From the NCBI RefSeq assembly GCF_035830635.1, contig NZ_JAYMFI010000003.1, positions 186,001 to 250,000 on the forward strand: a stretch of 64,000 bases of DNA. Reading direction: 5' to 3'. Each line of letters opens with the position of its first letter. Position 1 is the stretch's first letter. Positions 8,701-17,835 of this stretch are shown in pieces. The stretch comes from Adlercreutzia shanghongiae (GTDB lineage: Bacteria; Actinomycetota; Coriobacteriia; Coriobacteriales; Eggerthellaceae). The notes under the pieces are model-generated. The model was not told the origin of the DNA and searched no databases. It saw nothing but the letters and a program-made list of their open reading frames with translations. Both the position numbers and the translations under genes were made by a program.

Positions 8701-10611
8701 ATGCTTTCCGTTGACATCGAAAAGCTCTACCCTGCGGCGAAGACGCTGGTGAAGGCCCGCGCCGCCAGCCGCATTCACGCCAAAGACGCTACTCTCTATG
8801 ACTTCTCCGAGGAGGCCCAGGCCTGTGCCGAGCAGTTCATGGGCTGGGCCGATTTGGCGAGCGCTCCGCAGTGCGATCTTGCGGCCATCCAGGCGTTTTC
8901 CGACGAGGTGGTGGAAGCCGGAATCGACACCATCCTGCTTATCGGCCAGGGCGGTTCCACCCAGGCGCCCATGACCATTACCAAGTACAACAAGCACGAC
9001 TCCATCCGCGTGAAGTTCCGTACGCTTGATTCCGACTCGCCTGTGCGCGTGCGCGAGATGCTCACCATCTGCGACCCCCATCGCACGCTGGTGATTATTT
9101 CCTCGAAGAGCGGCGGCACCATTGAGCCGCGCATGCTGCTCGAGGCCGTGCGCGCGGCTTTCGAGAAGGAGCTGGGCGACCATGTGGTGAAGCATCTCGT
9201 GGCCATCACCGACCCGGGCAGCGATTTGGACACGCAGGCCCGCGAAGAGGGCTGGCGCGCGGTGTTCTCCGGCGAGCCCACGGTGGGCGGGCGCTTCTCG
9301 GCGCTTTCGGTGTTCGGCCTGGTGCCGGCCGCGCTGGCGGGCATCGATATGGAAGCCTTCATGGCCCATGCCCGTGAGGCTGAAGAGGCCTGCTCCGAGG
9401 ACGCCATCGACAACCCCGCCATCAATCTGGCGGCGTTCCTTTACGACAACTACCTGAAGGGGCGCAACAAGTTCTCGTTCCTCACGCCCAAGCGCGGTCG
9501 CGTGCTGGGCCTGTGGATTGAGCAGCTGGTGGCCGAGTCCCTGGGCAAAAACGGCGAGGGCATTCTGCCGAACATCGAAATTGACTCGCTGCTGCTTACC
9601 GAAGACCCGGGCGACCGGTCCATCATCATGTACCAGACTCAGACCGACCTGTGGGACGAGCGCCGCAACTTCGAGATGAGCCTCGCCTACATCGACCCCG
9701 CCATTCCGCGCCTGAATTACCGCATCGACACCGTGGAAGAACTGGCCGAGCACTTCGTCATGTGGGAATACGCCATCGCCATGTGCGGCTATCTCATGCA
9801 GGTGAGTCCCTTCGACCAGCCCGATGTCGCCTCCGCGAAGGCCGAGGTGCTCGGTATCCTGGAGAACGGCCAGCCCGAGCCCGGATTCACCGAGGTGTTC
9901 ACCCATGAGGTGGACATGGGCCGCGTGGAGGTGTCCTTCGCCCCCATGTTCGAGGGCTGTGAGGACCTGCACGAGACGCTGTACGCGCTTCTGTCCTCCA
10001 TTCAGCCCGGCGACTTCTTCGCGCTGAACGCGTTTCTGCCGTTCACGGGCGAGGGGCGCCGCGAGGCCATCGAGCAGATTCGCCACGGCGTGGCCGAGTC
10101 CTTCGGCTGCGTCTCCTGCCTGGAAGTGGGGCCGCGCTACCTGCATTCCACGGGCCAGCTGCAGAAGGGCGGTCCGAACATGGGCGTCTTCCTCATCCTG
10201 TCGGCCGACGAGCTGAAGGACATCCCCCTGCCCGAGGGCGCCGCCGCACCCAGCCTCGGCGAGCTGGCGAAGGCCCAGGCCGCCGGCGATTTGGTGACGC
10301 TTGCCAAACGGGGGCGCCGCTGCGTGCACCTGCACCTGCCGGACAACTCCGGCGTGACGCTGCGCCAGCTGGCCCAGGTGGTCGACGACGTGATTGCCGA
10401 TATCGTGACCGATCGCGCCTTGGCCGAAGCTGCCGCCATTGCCGAGGACGAGGAGCTGGCCGAGGCAACTGTGGTCGTGGAAGCCGCCGACGCCAGCGAA
10501 ACCGCCGTGGAAGCGGAGTTTGCCGACACGGCCCAGAATGCCGAGGCGGAAGCCGTGGAAGCGGCCGTTGTCGAAGGCGAGACCGCTGACGCTGAGCCGG
10601 CCGAGGCGTAG
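8701..10611 (+). CDS. pgi: Phosphoglucose isomerase (TAL-PGI-like, long form)
   Basis: Interconverts glucose-6-phosphate and fructose-6-phosphate in glycolysis and gluconeogenesis. The 636-residue protein has two SIS-type sugar-phosphate folds: LLIGQGGSTQAP near 79, VIISSKSGGTIEP near 131, GEPTVGGRFSALSVFG near 190, and KGRNKFSFLTP then IEQLVAESLGKNGEGILP near 255-285. The sequence is closest in style to the isomerase half of bifunctional transaldolase/isomerases rather than E. coli Pgi. Residues from about 580 form an unusual Ala/Glu-rich low-complexity tail. ATG 8701 follows AAAAGGAAG. Confidence 0.85.
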   Translation: MLSVDIEKLYPAAKTLVKARAASRIHAKDATLYDFSEEAQACAEQFMGWADLASAPQCDLAAIQAFSDEVVEAGIDTILLIGQGGSTQAPMTITKYNKHDSIRVKFRTLDSDSPVRVREMLTICDPHRTLVIISSKSGGTIEPRMLLEAVRAAFEKELGDHVVKHLVAITDPGSDLDTQAREEGWRAVFSGEPTVGGRFSALSVFGLVPAALAGIDMEAFMAHAREAEEACSEDAIDNPAINLAAFLYDNYLKGRNKFSFLTPKRGRVLGLWIEQLVAESLGKNGEGILPNIEIDSLLLTEDPGDRSIIMYQTQTDLWDERRNFEMSLAYIDPAIPRLNYRIDTVEELAEHFVMWEYAIAMCGYLMQVSPFDQPDVASAKAEVLGILENGQPEPGFTEVFTHEVDMGRVEVSFAPMFEGCEDLHETLYALLSSIQPGDFFALNAFLPFTGEGRREAIEQIRHGVAESFGCVSCLEVGPRYLHSTGQLQKGGPNMGVFLILSADELKDIPLPEGAAAPSLGELAKAQAAGDLVTLAKRGRRCVHLHLPDNSGVTLRQLAQVVDDVIADIVTDRALAEAAAIAEDEELAEATVVVEAADASETAVEAEFADTAQNAEAEAVEAAVVEGETADAEPAEA

Positions 10612-10706
10612 GGAGCAAGGCGAGAAGGCAAGGAGGTCTCCGTTGCCGAGGTGTGGGGAGCTTCAGCGACGCCCCTCGGCGTGACGATTCGGTCGCACCA
10701 TCCCAG

Positions 10707-10735
10707 TTGAAAGCCGCGTTGTATTACACTACACT
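10707..10735 (+). promoter_or_regulatory. Sigma-70-like promoter for the 27-residue peptide
   Basis: TTGAAA and TACACT are separated by exactly 17 bases and lie about 47 bases before the small open frame at 10783. Confidence 0.6.
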
Positions 10736-10782
10736 TGCGCGCACGGACGAGCGGACTGCTTCTTTCGTCGAAGGGAGCAGCT

Positions 10783-10866
10783 ATGTACGTAAGCTGGATG
10801 GAACTCCTCACGTTTTGTTTGGTGATCGTGGCGGTGATTGAGCTGACGTCCCGCACGCGGCAGTAG
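10783..10866 (+). CDS. 27-residue hydrophobic peptide, holin-like toxin candidate
   Basis: A short frame with its own promoter-like site, a GAAGGGAG ribosome-binding site and a downstream hairpin. The peptide begins MYVSWMELLTFCLVIVAVIE and ends LTSRTRQ: one membrane helix and a short basic tail. This shape resembles the putative holin-like toxin family and type I toxin peptides, but I cannot prove homology by eye. No complementary antitoxin RNA could be identified, though the 10612-10700 stretch could hide one. It lies between pgi and hypF. Alternative: a small regulatory membrane protein. Confidence 0.55.
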   Translation: MYVSWMELLTFCLVIVAVIELTSRTRQ

Positions 10867-10888
10867 CCGCATGGGGCGAGAAGCGAAA

Positions 10889-10915
10889 AGCCGCCCCCTA
10901 GCATAGAGGACGGCT
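10889..10915 (+). terminator. Hairpin after the small peptide gene
   Basis: AGCCGCCCCCT pairs with AGAGGACGGCT with one or two mismatches and a short loop, 23 bases after the stop codon. Confidence 0.55.
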
Positions 10916-11024
10916 CTTCAACACATTAAATAGGGTAATGTGAAGCAGTCGTGCCCGGTTGCAGCGGGCTTTCCGCTTGTCCGTAGTATATCGCGCAATG
11001 AGGCGCAAAGCAAGGGAGCTGCTC

Positions 11025-13601
11025 ATGATCGATGCGGTCGATATTCATGTGAAGGGAATCGTGCAAGGGGTGGGATTTCGCCCCTTTGTTTATCGAATGG
11101 CGAAGAAGTACCTCATCAACGGCTGGGTGCTGAACGCAGCCGACGGGGTGTACATCCACGCCGAGGGCGAGAGCAAGCTTGTCGACGAGTTCATCATGGA
11201 GCTGTCGGATAACGCGCCGGCCGCCTCGAAGGTGGAGGAGATTGACATCAAGGAAGTGCCCCTGGAGGACTTCGACAGCTTCGAGATTCGCTTCTCCGAC
11301 GACGATGCGGTTGAGGAGACCACCCTCGTCTCGCCCGACCTGGCCACGTGCCAGGATTGCGTGACGGAGTTGTTCAACCCGAACGACCGCCGTTACCGCT
11401 ACCCGTTCATCAACTGCACGAACTGCGGCCCGCGCTTCACCATCATCGATCATTTGCCCTACGACCGTGCGGCAACCTCCATGGCGGCCTTCCCCATGTG
11501 CGAGCGCTGCGCCGCCGAGTACGCTGACCCGCTGGACCGGCGCTTCCACGCCCAGCCCGATGCCTGCTTCGAGTGCGGGCCCTCGGTGACCTGGCGTGTT
11601 GGCGCTGAGGGCGAAGAGCTTCTGGGCAAGACGCGCGAGGAATCCGATGCCATTTTCGCGGCGGCGGTGGAGATGCTCATGGCGGGAAAGATCCTGGCTG
11701 TGAAGGGATTGGGCGGCTTCCACTTGGTGTGCGACGCGAACAATGCCGCGGCGGTGGCCGAGCTGCGCCGTCGCAAACGCCGCGACGGGAAGGCGCTTGC
11801 GGTGATGGCCCAGGCTATGGGCGATGTGAGGGCGCTCTGCCATGCGAGCGAGGAAGAGGAGGCGGTGCTGACTGGCTCGGTGCGGCCCATCGTTCTGCTG
11901 CGCAAACGGGCTGATGGCGCTATCGGGGAAGGCGTGGCCGATGGCCTGTCGGAGCTAGGCGTGATGCTGCCCTACACGCCGGTGCAGCATTTGCTGATGC
12001 ACGATTTTGCCGAGGCTTGGTATGCGGCTAACCCGCAGATAGCCGAGGCGGGTAATGAACCCGGGCGCTCGGTGCCGCTTCTGGTGATGACCTCGGGCAA
12101 TGTGCATGACGAGCCCATTTGCATCGCCGATGAGGAGGCTCGCGAGAAGCTGTCCGACATTGCCGACGCCTTCCTGGGGAACAACCGCCCCATCCTCACC
12201 CGCTTCGACGACTCGGTGGTACGGCTTGTGCGCGTGGGGGAGACGCCCGATGGCGCACCTGAGCTGGCAGTGCAGTTCCTGCGTCGCGCTCGCGGCTATG
12301 CGCCGGTGCCCCTTTCCGTGGCCGCCACTGCCGTGGCCGCAGCCGAGAACGCGGCGGCGGAAGACGCGGAATCGGCGGCGGGTACGGTGGCCGAGGCGGC
12401 TGCAGAAAGCGAGGCGCAGCCGAAGGCCGGCGTTATCTTCGCGGCCGGTCCTGAGCAGAAAAATACCTTCACGTTGCTGCGTGGCACCGATGGCTTTGTG
12501 TCGCAGCACATTGGCGACGTAGAGAATGCCGACACCTACGATGCGTGGCTGGCCACCAAGGACCGTTTCGAGAGCTTGTTCGAGATGGAGCCCGCGGCCG
12601 TGGCCTGCGATTTGCATCCCGAGTATTTGACGAGCAAGTGGGCGCATCATCAGGCGCTGCCGGTGACCGAGGTGCAGCACCATCACGCGCATATCGTGTC
12701 GGTTATGGCCGAGCATGGTCTGGTGGATGCGGTTTGCGGCATCGCCTTCGACGGCACGGGCTACGGGGTCGATGGCGCTATCTGGGGTGGCGAGGTGCTG
12801 CTTTCGAATCGCCAGGCCTTCGAACGCTTCGCGAACTTCGCCTACGTGCCCATGCCGGGCGGCGCGGCGGCCATCAAGCATCCGCTGCGCATGGCCTACG
12901 GCGTGCTGTGGGCCTACGATTTGCTCGACCACCCGGCCGCCGAGACGGCGCTGGCGCCTTTGGGCGACGAGGCCGAGGTGTGCGACACCATGATTGAGCG
13001 TGGCTTGAACACGCCGATGACATCCTCGGTCGGGCGTCTGTTCGATGCAGCCAGCGCGCTGCTCGGCATTTGCACCGAGCCCAGCTACGAGGGCGAAGGC
13101 GCTATCCTGCTGGAAGCCGCTATGGAAGCGGCCGGCGCCGATGCGCCCGGGGCCGCAGCGGCGGAAGAAGCGGCCGGCGTGGCGGGCGAAGACGAGCTGG
13201 CCGCCCGCGAGCGCTATGCCATCACGGCCCAGAAGAACACGGCTACCGAGGCGAGCACCGCCGAGGACACCTCGGTCGTTCTGCTAGACGCCGAGGCCAC
13301 GTTCCGCGCCTTGCTCGACGATGTGGAGGCGGGCGTGCCCGTATCCATTATCGCGCGTCGCTTCCACGACGCCATGGTGAGCGCCATTGTGATAGCGGCC
13401 GAACTGGTGCGGGCTTTGTACGGCATCAGCACGGTGGCTCTCTCCGGCGGTGTCTTCATGAATCGCTATATCGTGGAGCACGTCCTGCCCGCCTTGTCCG
13501 AAGCCGGCTTCACTGCCGCCATCAACCGCGACCTGCCGCCCAACGATGGCTGTATCTCTTTCGGCCAAGCCGTTGCGGCCTCCATCCGCGCTGGCGAGTA
13601 G
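11025..13601 (+). CDS. hypF: Carbamoyltransferase HypF, [NiFe]-hydrogenase maturation
   Basis: Makes the thiocarbamate precursor of the cyanide ligands of the [NiFe] site, delivering it to HypE. Domains in order: acylphosphatase (1-90, GIVQGVGFRPFVYRMA), zinc-finger region with four CxxC pairs (about 109, 131, 159 and 181), YrdC-like domain (200-400), and Kae1-like domain with VQHHHAHI near 550 and a late ALSGGVFMNRY motif. At 858 residues it is longer than the usual 750-770; the excess comes from two Ala/Glu-rich inserts near 430-468 and 694-755. ATG 11025 follows AAGGGAG. hypE, hypA and hypB are not in the window. Confidence 0.95.
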   Translation: MIDAVDIHVKGIVQGVGFRPFVYRMAKKYLINGWVLNAADGVYIHAEGESKLVDEFIMELSDNAPAASKVEEIDIKEVPLEDFDSFEIRFSDDDAVEETTLVSPDLATCQDCVTELFNPNDRRYRYPFINCTNCGPRFTIIDHLPYDRAATSMAAFPMCERCAAEYADPLDRRFHAQPDACFECGPSVTWRVGAEGEELLGKTREESDAIFAAAVEMLMAGKILAVKGLGGFHLVCDANNAAAVAELRRRKRRDGKALAVMAQAMGDVRALCHASEEEEAVLTGSVRPIVLLRKRADGAIGEGVADGLSELGVMLPYTPVQHLLMHDFAEAWYAANPQIAEAGNEPGRSVPLLVMTSGNVHDEPICIADEEAREKLSDIADAFLGNNRPILTRFDDSVVRLVRVGETPDGAPELAVQFLRRARGYAPVPLSVAATAVAAAENAAAEDAESAAGTVAEAAAESEAQPKAGVIFAAGPEQKNTFTLLRGTDGFVSQHIGDVENADTYDAWLATKDRFESLFEMEPAAVACDLHPEYLTSKWAHHQALPVTEVQHHHAHIVSVMAEHGLVDAVCGIAFDGTGYGVDGAIWGGEVLLSNRQAFERFANFAYVPMPGGAAAIKHPLRMAYGVLWAYDLLDHPAAETALAPLGDEAEVCDTMIERGLNTPMTSSVGRLFDAASALLGICTEPSYEGEGAILLEAAMEAAGADAPGAAAAEEAAGVAGEDELAARERYAITAQKNTATEASTAEDTSVVLLDAEATFRALLDDVEAGVPVSIIARRFHDAMVSAIVIAAELVRALYGISTVALSGGVFMNRYIVEHVLPALSEAGFTAAINRDLPPNDGCISFGQAVAASIRAGE

Positions 13602-13610
13602 AGGGTGCTT

Positions 13611-13632
13611 CTTCCCGTGCTGGCGCGGGAAG
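13611..13632 (+). terminator. Terminator after hypF
   Basis: CTTCCCG / CGGGAAG, with 8 bases between, is followed by TACGCTTTTGC. It implies that hypF and hypCD may be separate transcripts. Confidence 0.6.
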
Positions 13633-13645
13633 TACGCTTTTGCTC

Positions 13646-13880
13646 CAATTCGTAAAAGCACATTTTCCAAATTCTAACGGGCATCCTTGAGAGGAGCGTC
13701 GTCTCCTTTCATGAAAAAGTCCTGTTCAGAAGGGTGAGCGGGAAAATCTCAAAGAGATTCGCAGTGTAATGAGATGGAATAAGTGCTTTTTTGGCTCGCC
13801 GGATTTGGAAAATGTGCTTTTACGTTCAGCGGAATTGCCGGCGAATTGGAAATTGGCCAAAATATCACGATTTCCAAATT
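13646..13880. repeat. Intergenic inverted-repeat element B (three motif copies)
   Basis: The 411-base gap between hypF and hypC has no convincing gene. A perfect 22-base inverted repeat joins 13652-13673 (CGTAAAAGCACATTTTCCAAAT) and 13803-13824. A third, related copy in forward orientation (GGCCAAAATATCACGATTTC and on) lies at 13855-13880. CCAATTCG at 13646 also returns inverted at 13842. The third copy matches element A (TGGCCAAAA..C..CG.TTT..A) at 17 of 23 positions. Confidence 0.65.
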
Positions 13881-14012
13881 GGGCGGCCGTTCGCGAGGAA
13901 AGCCGGATCTGTGGATTCTCGCAGTGCGAATCGGTACGAACGGGTGAGGCCCACAAACGAGAGAGATTGCCAATGGTACCATGGGCGAAACGCAAAAGCA
14001 GGAGGTATGCAC

Positions 14013-14258
14013 ATGTGCTTGGCAATTCCGGCGAAGGTGGCGGCCCTGGAAGAGGGGAACCTGGCCACGGTCGATATTTTGGGCGTGACCCGCGAGATTT
14101 CCGTTGACCTGACGCCCCAGGCGCAGGTGGGCGACTACGTGCTTGTGCACGCCGGCTTCGCCATTGAGGTGGTGGACGAGCAGTTCGCGCTGGAGACCAT
14201 CGAGCTGGTGAAGCAATTCCCCGAACTGGCCGACCTTGACACCCAGCCGGCGGCGTAG
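14013..14258 (+). CDS. hypC: HypC hydrogenase maturation chaperone
   Basis: An 81-residue HypC/HybG chaperone that binds HypD and the hydrogenase large-subunit precursor while the Fe(CN)2CO unit is built. It begins MCLAIPAKV with the essential Cys2. GDYVLVHAGFAIEVVDE is the family core. ATG 14013 is preferred to ATG 14007 because AGGAGG is seven bases away and Cys must be residue 2. It is two bases before hypD. Confidence 0.95.
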   Translation: MCLAIPAKVAALEEGNLATVDILGVTREISVDLTPQAQVGDYVLVHAGFAIEVVDEQFALETIELVKQFPELADLDTQPAA

Positions 14259-14260
14259 CC

Positions 14261-15352
14261 ATGGATGCCATGCAGCAAGAGTTGAAGGCGTTCAAAGATC
14301 CCACGCTGGCGCGGGGGCTAATCGAGTCCATTCAGGCGCTGGCGCCCGAGTCTGCTACGCTCATGGAAGTCTGCGGTACCCATACCGTGGCCATCGCGCG
14401 CAACGGCATTCGCGGCCTTATGCCTGAGGGAGTGCGCTTGGCATCGGGTCCGGGCTGTCCTGTGTGTGTGACGAGCAACCACGACATCGACAAGGTAATA
14501 ACGCTTGCCCGTGTGCCAGAAGTGACCATCGCCACCTTCGGCGACATGACCCGCGTGCCCGGCTCCACCTCCAGCCTACTGGCCGAGCAGGCGGCGGGAC
14601 GCGCGGTGGAGATCGTCTATTCGCCGTTGGATGCCCTGCGCCTGGCGCAGGAGAACCCCGACCGCCAAATCGTGTTCGTGGGTGTGGGCTTCGAGACCAC
14701 CACCCCGCTGGTGGCGATGGCTGTGAAGCGCGCGAAGGCCATGGGCCTTAAGAACTTCACCGTGTACGGCGCCCACAAGAACATGCCGGGCGCGTTGGAG
14801 GTCATCATCAACGACCCGGCCCTGAAGCTGGATGCGCTCATTCTGCCGGGGCACGTGTCTACCATCATCGGCGCCGAGCCGTACCGATTCCTGGCTGAGA
14901 AGTACGGCATTCCGGGTGTTATCACCGGGTTTGAGCCGGTGGACGTGCTGCAGGGCATCGCCATGATCTTACGGCAGCTGCACGAGGGCCGCGCCGACAT
15001 CGAGATAGCCTACGCGCGCGGCGTCATGCCCGAGGGCAATCCCGTGGCCCTGGCTGCCATTGACGAGGTGTTCGAGACCTGCTCCGCCACGTGGCGCGGC
15101 TTGGGCGAGATTCCCGGCAGCGGCTATCGCATCCGCGAGGAGTTCGCCGACTTCGATGCCATGCGCCGCTTCCAGCCGGACGTGGAAGAGGTGCGCGAGC
15201 ACAAAGGTTGCCGCTGCGGCGATGTGTTGCGCGGCATCATGGCCCCGAGCGATTGCCCGCTGTTCCGGAAGGTGTGTACGCCGGAGAATCCCGTCGGCCC
15301 CTGCATGGTCTCCAGCGAAGGTAGCTGCGCCGCTTACTATCGCTATTACTAA
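14261..15352 (+). CDS. hypD: HypD hydrogenase maturation protein
   Basis: A 363-residue [4Fe-4S] protein that works with HypC to assemble the Fe(CN)2CO group. Conserved parts: MEVCGTHTVAIARNGIR near 35, ASGPGCPVCVT near 63, GFETTTPLVA near 145, and a cysteine-rich C-terminus (CRCGDVLRGIMAPSDCPLFR, then two more Cys) that holds the cluster. It starts two bases after hypC without a separate strong ribosome-binding site, so translation is probably coupled. Confidence 0.95.
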   Translation: MDAMQQELKAFKDPTLARGLIESIQALAPESATLMEVCGTHTVAIARNGIRGLMPEGVRLASGPGCPVCVTSNHDIDKVITLARVPEVTIATFGDMTRVPGSTSSLLAEQAAGRAVEIVYSPLDALRLAQENPDRQIVFVGVGFETTTPLVAMAVKRAKAMGLKNFTVYGAHKNMPGALEVIINDPALKLDALILPGHVSTIIGAEPYRFLAEKYGIPGVITGFEPVDVLQGIAMILRQLHEGRADIEIAYARGVMPEGNPVALAAIDEVFETCSATWRGLGEIPGSGYRIREEFADFDAMRRFQPDVEEVREHKGCRCGDVLRGIMAPSDCPLFRKVCTPENPVGPCMVSSEGSCAAYYRYY

Positions 15353-15492
15353 GTGTGATGAATGATTTGATTAAGGCGGGATTGGGCCTTGAGATGCGCA
15401 GTTCCGGATGCCGGAAGAAGCGTACAGCGGTTTTGAAGCTTGCTGCACTATACTAGACGAGAATAGTAATTTGAAGTTCAGAAAGCTCGTGT

Positions 15493-16770
15493 GTGCTGCA
15501 GCCGATTGAAAATAATGTCTCGCCTTTTCGCTTCTGGGTGCTTTTGGCAAATTCGCTGGCCTATATGGCGTTTGCGGTTGCCTATCAACTTACGACGGCT
15601 CTTGGTTCTTTTGTCGATCTGGATTTTACTTCGGAGTCCTACGATACGGCCCTGCTGGCCACGGCATGCATGCTGGGCTTTGTCATAGGCCCCCTGGGAA
15701 GCGGTCGCATTAATGCTCTTCTTGGGCCCCGATGCAATGTTCCTCTTTGGCTGATTATCCTAGCCGTAGTGTCTCTGCTTTTCATTCCCTGCCACGAAAG
15801 CTTCCCCGCCTTGCTCTTCATTCGAGTATGCCAGGGAATTTGCGGAGGAATGATGGTTGCCTCCATAGTTGGCTCGGTAAATGCCTGGTTTCCCTATGGG
15901 GAAGCGGGGATCGCGACGGGATTCACGATGGGTTCGATGGGTCTTGGGTTTGGATTGGCTCAGGCTATTGCGGTAGCGTTCGCTGGAGCAAACCTACCGT
16001 GGTACACCTTGACGGCTTATACGACCTCTGTATTAGCGCTCGCTGTTGCGACGGTCTATGGGATCACCGTGCGCGATTTTGAGAGCCGGTACCCTGGGTT
16101 TTCTAAGATTAATCAAATCATTGCCAGAGATATTTCGGGTCAAAAGACGGCCGACGTGCGGCGCGCAAGACATGCAGAAGACTATGTCGTTCCCGTAGGG
16201 ATCGCTGGTTTTCTGCGTACGAGCATGTTTTGGGCAATGGCGGGATTTGGCTTTATAAAGAGTTCCCTTACTTGCGGCCTTGCATTGGTCCTCCCCCAAT
16301 TCCTTGCGTTTGAAACAACGGCTTCCTTATCGTGGGGTGCGCTAACTTCAGGTCTGGCTTTTGTTACGACGGCTGCGGCGGCTCCCCTTGGCGGCTTGCT
16401 TTCTCGCATCCTTTTCAAGGGCTTACGCTATCCGGTTATGTGCTTTGGAGCAATGATATCGGCAGTGACCCTGGCGTGCGTGGGATTTGCCCATACGCTC
16501 CCTTTGCTTTTGGTGCTCTACATACTGGGATACGCTTCGACAGCGCTGGGGACGGGAGTATACTGGTCGCTCAGTACCGAAATTGTAGCTCCGGCAACTG
16601 CTCCACGAGCGAGCGCTCTGCTCACAGCTATTGCCAATATGGGAGGTACGTTCGCCCCCTTGTTATTGGCGGCTATAGCAACTGTGGGGCATTCATATCT
16701 CCCGTGCTTCGTGATTCTCGCTGTGCTCTCACTTATCCAGTTTGCTTGCGCTTGGTACATCGCTCGATAA
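15493..16770 (+). CDS. MFS transporter, nitrate/oxalate-like 12-helix type
   Basis: A 425-residue membrane protein with about 12 hydrophobic helices. It has an MFS-like second-helix loop (GPLGSGRINALLG) and a long central loop near 200-235. The GTG start at 15493 is the only plausible one near the first helix; a TATACT element lies about 40 bases upstream. It converges with a LysR gene with only five bases between stops. Its position beside a LysR-cytochrome-flavoprotein set suggests uptake of the acceptor or export of the product, but that is inference. Codon use is noticeably less GC-rich than neighbours. Confidence 0.8.
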   Translation: MLQPIENNVSPFRFWVLLANSLAYMAFAVAYQLTTALGSFVDLDFTSESYDTALLATACMLGFVIGPLGSGRINALLGPRCNVPLWLIILAVVSLLFIPCHESFPALLFIRVCQGICGGMMVASIVGSVNAWFPYGEAGIATGFTMGSMGLGFGLAQAIAVAFAGANLPWYTLTAYTTSVLALAVATVYGITVRDFESRYPGFSKINQIIARDISGQKTADVRRARHAEDYVVPVGIAGFLRTSMFWAMAGFGFIKSSLTCGLALVLPQFLAFETTASLSWGALTSGLAFVTTAAAAPLGGLLSRILFKGLRYPVMCFGAMISAVTLACVGFAHTLPLLLVLYILGYASTALGTGVYWSLSTEIVAPATAPRASALLTAIANMGGTFAPLLLAAIATVGHSYLPCFVILAVLSLIQFACAWYIAR

Positions 16771-16775
16771 GAGAG

Positions 16776-17708
16776 TTAGATACACGGGGTCAGACCGACG
16801 GGCAGGGGCTGCTGGAGGGCTTCTTCTACGAATTGAGGTGCGAAGGGATTGGCGTTCCTTTCACGATACATCAAGGCGTATTCGAAGTAGCAGTCCGGAT
16901 CGCTGACTACTTTGCAGCTAAAGCACGGTTCCTTCAGCATGGGATAGAACGGAATTGCATAGGTGGGGATAAAGTAAATCGAATCAAAAAGATACATGGA
17001 AAGAAATTGATAGGAATTTGCGATGCGACGTATTTCAGTGCGTGGGGCGAATCCTCGTGCTTCGCATAGCTCTGAGATACGAGGCCAATTTTCAAATTGA
17101 GCCGAACCGGTGGTAATCATGAAAGTCTCTTCTTTGAAATCATTCAATGTAAGACACTTTTTCGAGGAGAGTGGATGCTCGCTGGGCAAAATAGCCGAGA
17201 AAGTGTCCCTAAAGAGCGGTCGAACCACAAAGTCGCTTTCGTCTATGGCCGACGACCGACATACCGCGAAAACATCGTCCTCGTCCATTTTCAGCATATC
17301 GTCAACGGAAGGATAGAGCTTGGAGCTGAAGTCAATGTCGAGCCACGCATTGTCGTTGTGGTAACGTGCGAGCATCGAGGTAAATAGTTGAATGACTCCC
17401 TGATGGTAGGCGCCGGCAACACTTACGAAGCGCTTGGCCCGCTTGGCGACTTCTGCCGTATGGGCTACCGTCTCGTCGTTAAGACTGACAAGGCGGTGTG
17501 CCATCTCCAGGAACGCTTTGCCGCCGTCAGTCAGTGTCGCGTGGTTTGTGCTTCGCTCGAGGAGCGCGAATCCCAGCTCTCGTTCCAGAGCTGCAATGTG
17601 TTTGCTAATGGTGGATTGCCTCATGTTGAGGTATGAGGCAGCCTTGGTGAAATTGAGGTATTGAGCTAGGACGATGAACTCCCGCAAAACGGATATATTG
17701 AGATCCAT
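16776..17708 (-). CDS. LysR-family transcriptional regulator
   Basis: A 310-residue regulator. The N-terminal winged helix (LREFIVLAQYLNFTKAASYL then MRQSTISKHIAALERELG) is a classic LysR domain, followed by a substrate-binding region (90-300). It is encoded toward the MFS gene and away from the cytochrome and flavoprotein genes, which share its strand. Likely controls one or both. A GGGGGG-type site precedes ATG 17708, and a long inverted repeat lies 46 bases upstream. Confidence 0.9.
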   Translation of the reverse strand: MDLNISVLREFIVLAQYLNFTKAASYLNMRQSTISKHIAALERELGFALLERSTNHATLTDGGKAFLEMAHRLVSLNDETVAHTAEVAKRAKRFVSVAGAYHQGVIQLFTSMLARYHNDNAWLDIDFSSKLYPSVDDMLKMDEDDVFAVCRSSAIDESDFVVRPLFRDTFSAILPSEHPLSSKKCLTLNDFKEETFMITTGSAQFENWPRISELCEARGFAPRTEIRRIANSYQFLSMYLFDSIYFIPTYAIPFYPMLKEPCFSCKVVSDPDCYFEYALMYRERNANPFAPQFVEEALQQPLPVGLTPCI

Positions 17709-17753
17709 GGTATCCCCCCTAACGGTAAATTTTCCCTATCGCATAATAGCAAG

Positions 17754-17815
17754 CCCCCATGTACGCTAATGAAGTGCCCAGAAAGGCGATCGCCTCATTA
17801 TCGCGCACATGGGGG
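17754..17815. repeat. Long inverted repeat between LysR and cytochrome genes
   Basis: CCCCCATGT.CGC..AATGA (17754-17772) is matched by its inverse at 17795-17815 around a short GGCGATCGCC palindrome. It could terminate the minus-strand cytochrome transcript or act as an operator for LysR; no T tract follows on the minus strand. Confidence 0.5.
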
Positions 17816-17835
17816 AAGGGAGGGGCGAAAGATTG

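Noticed and set aside
14007..14258. Start of hypC at ATG 14007
   Set aside because: It is one base from the AGGAGG site and would displace the essential cysteine from position 2.
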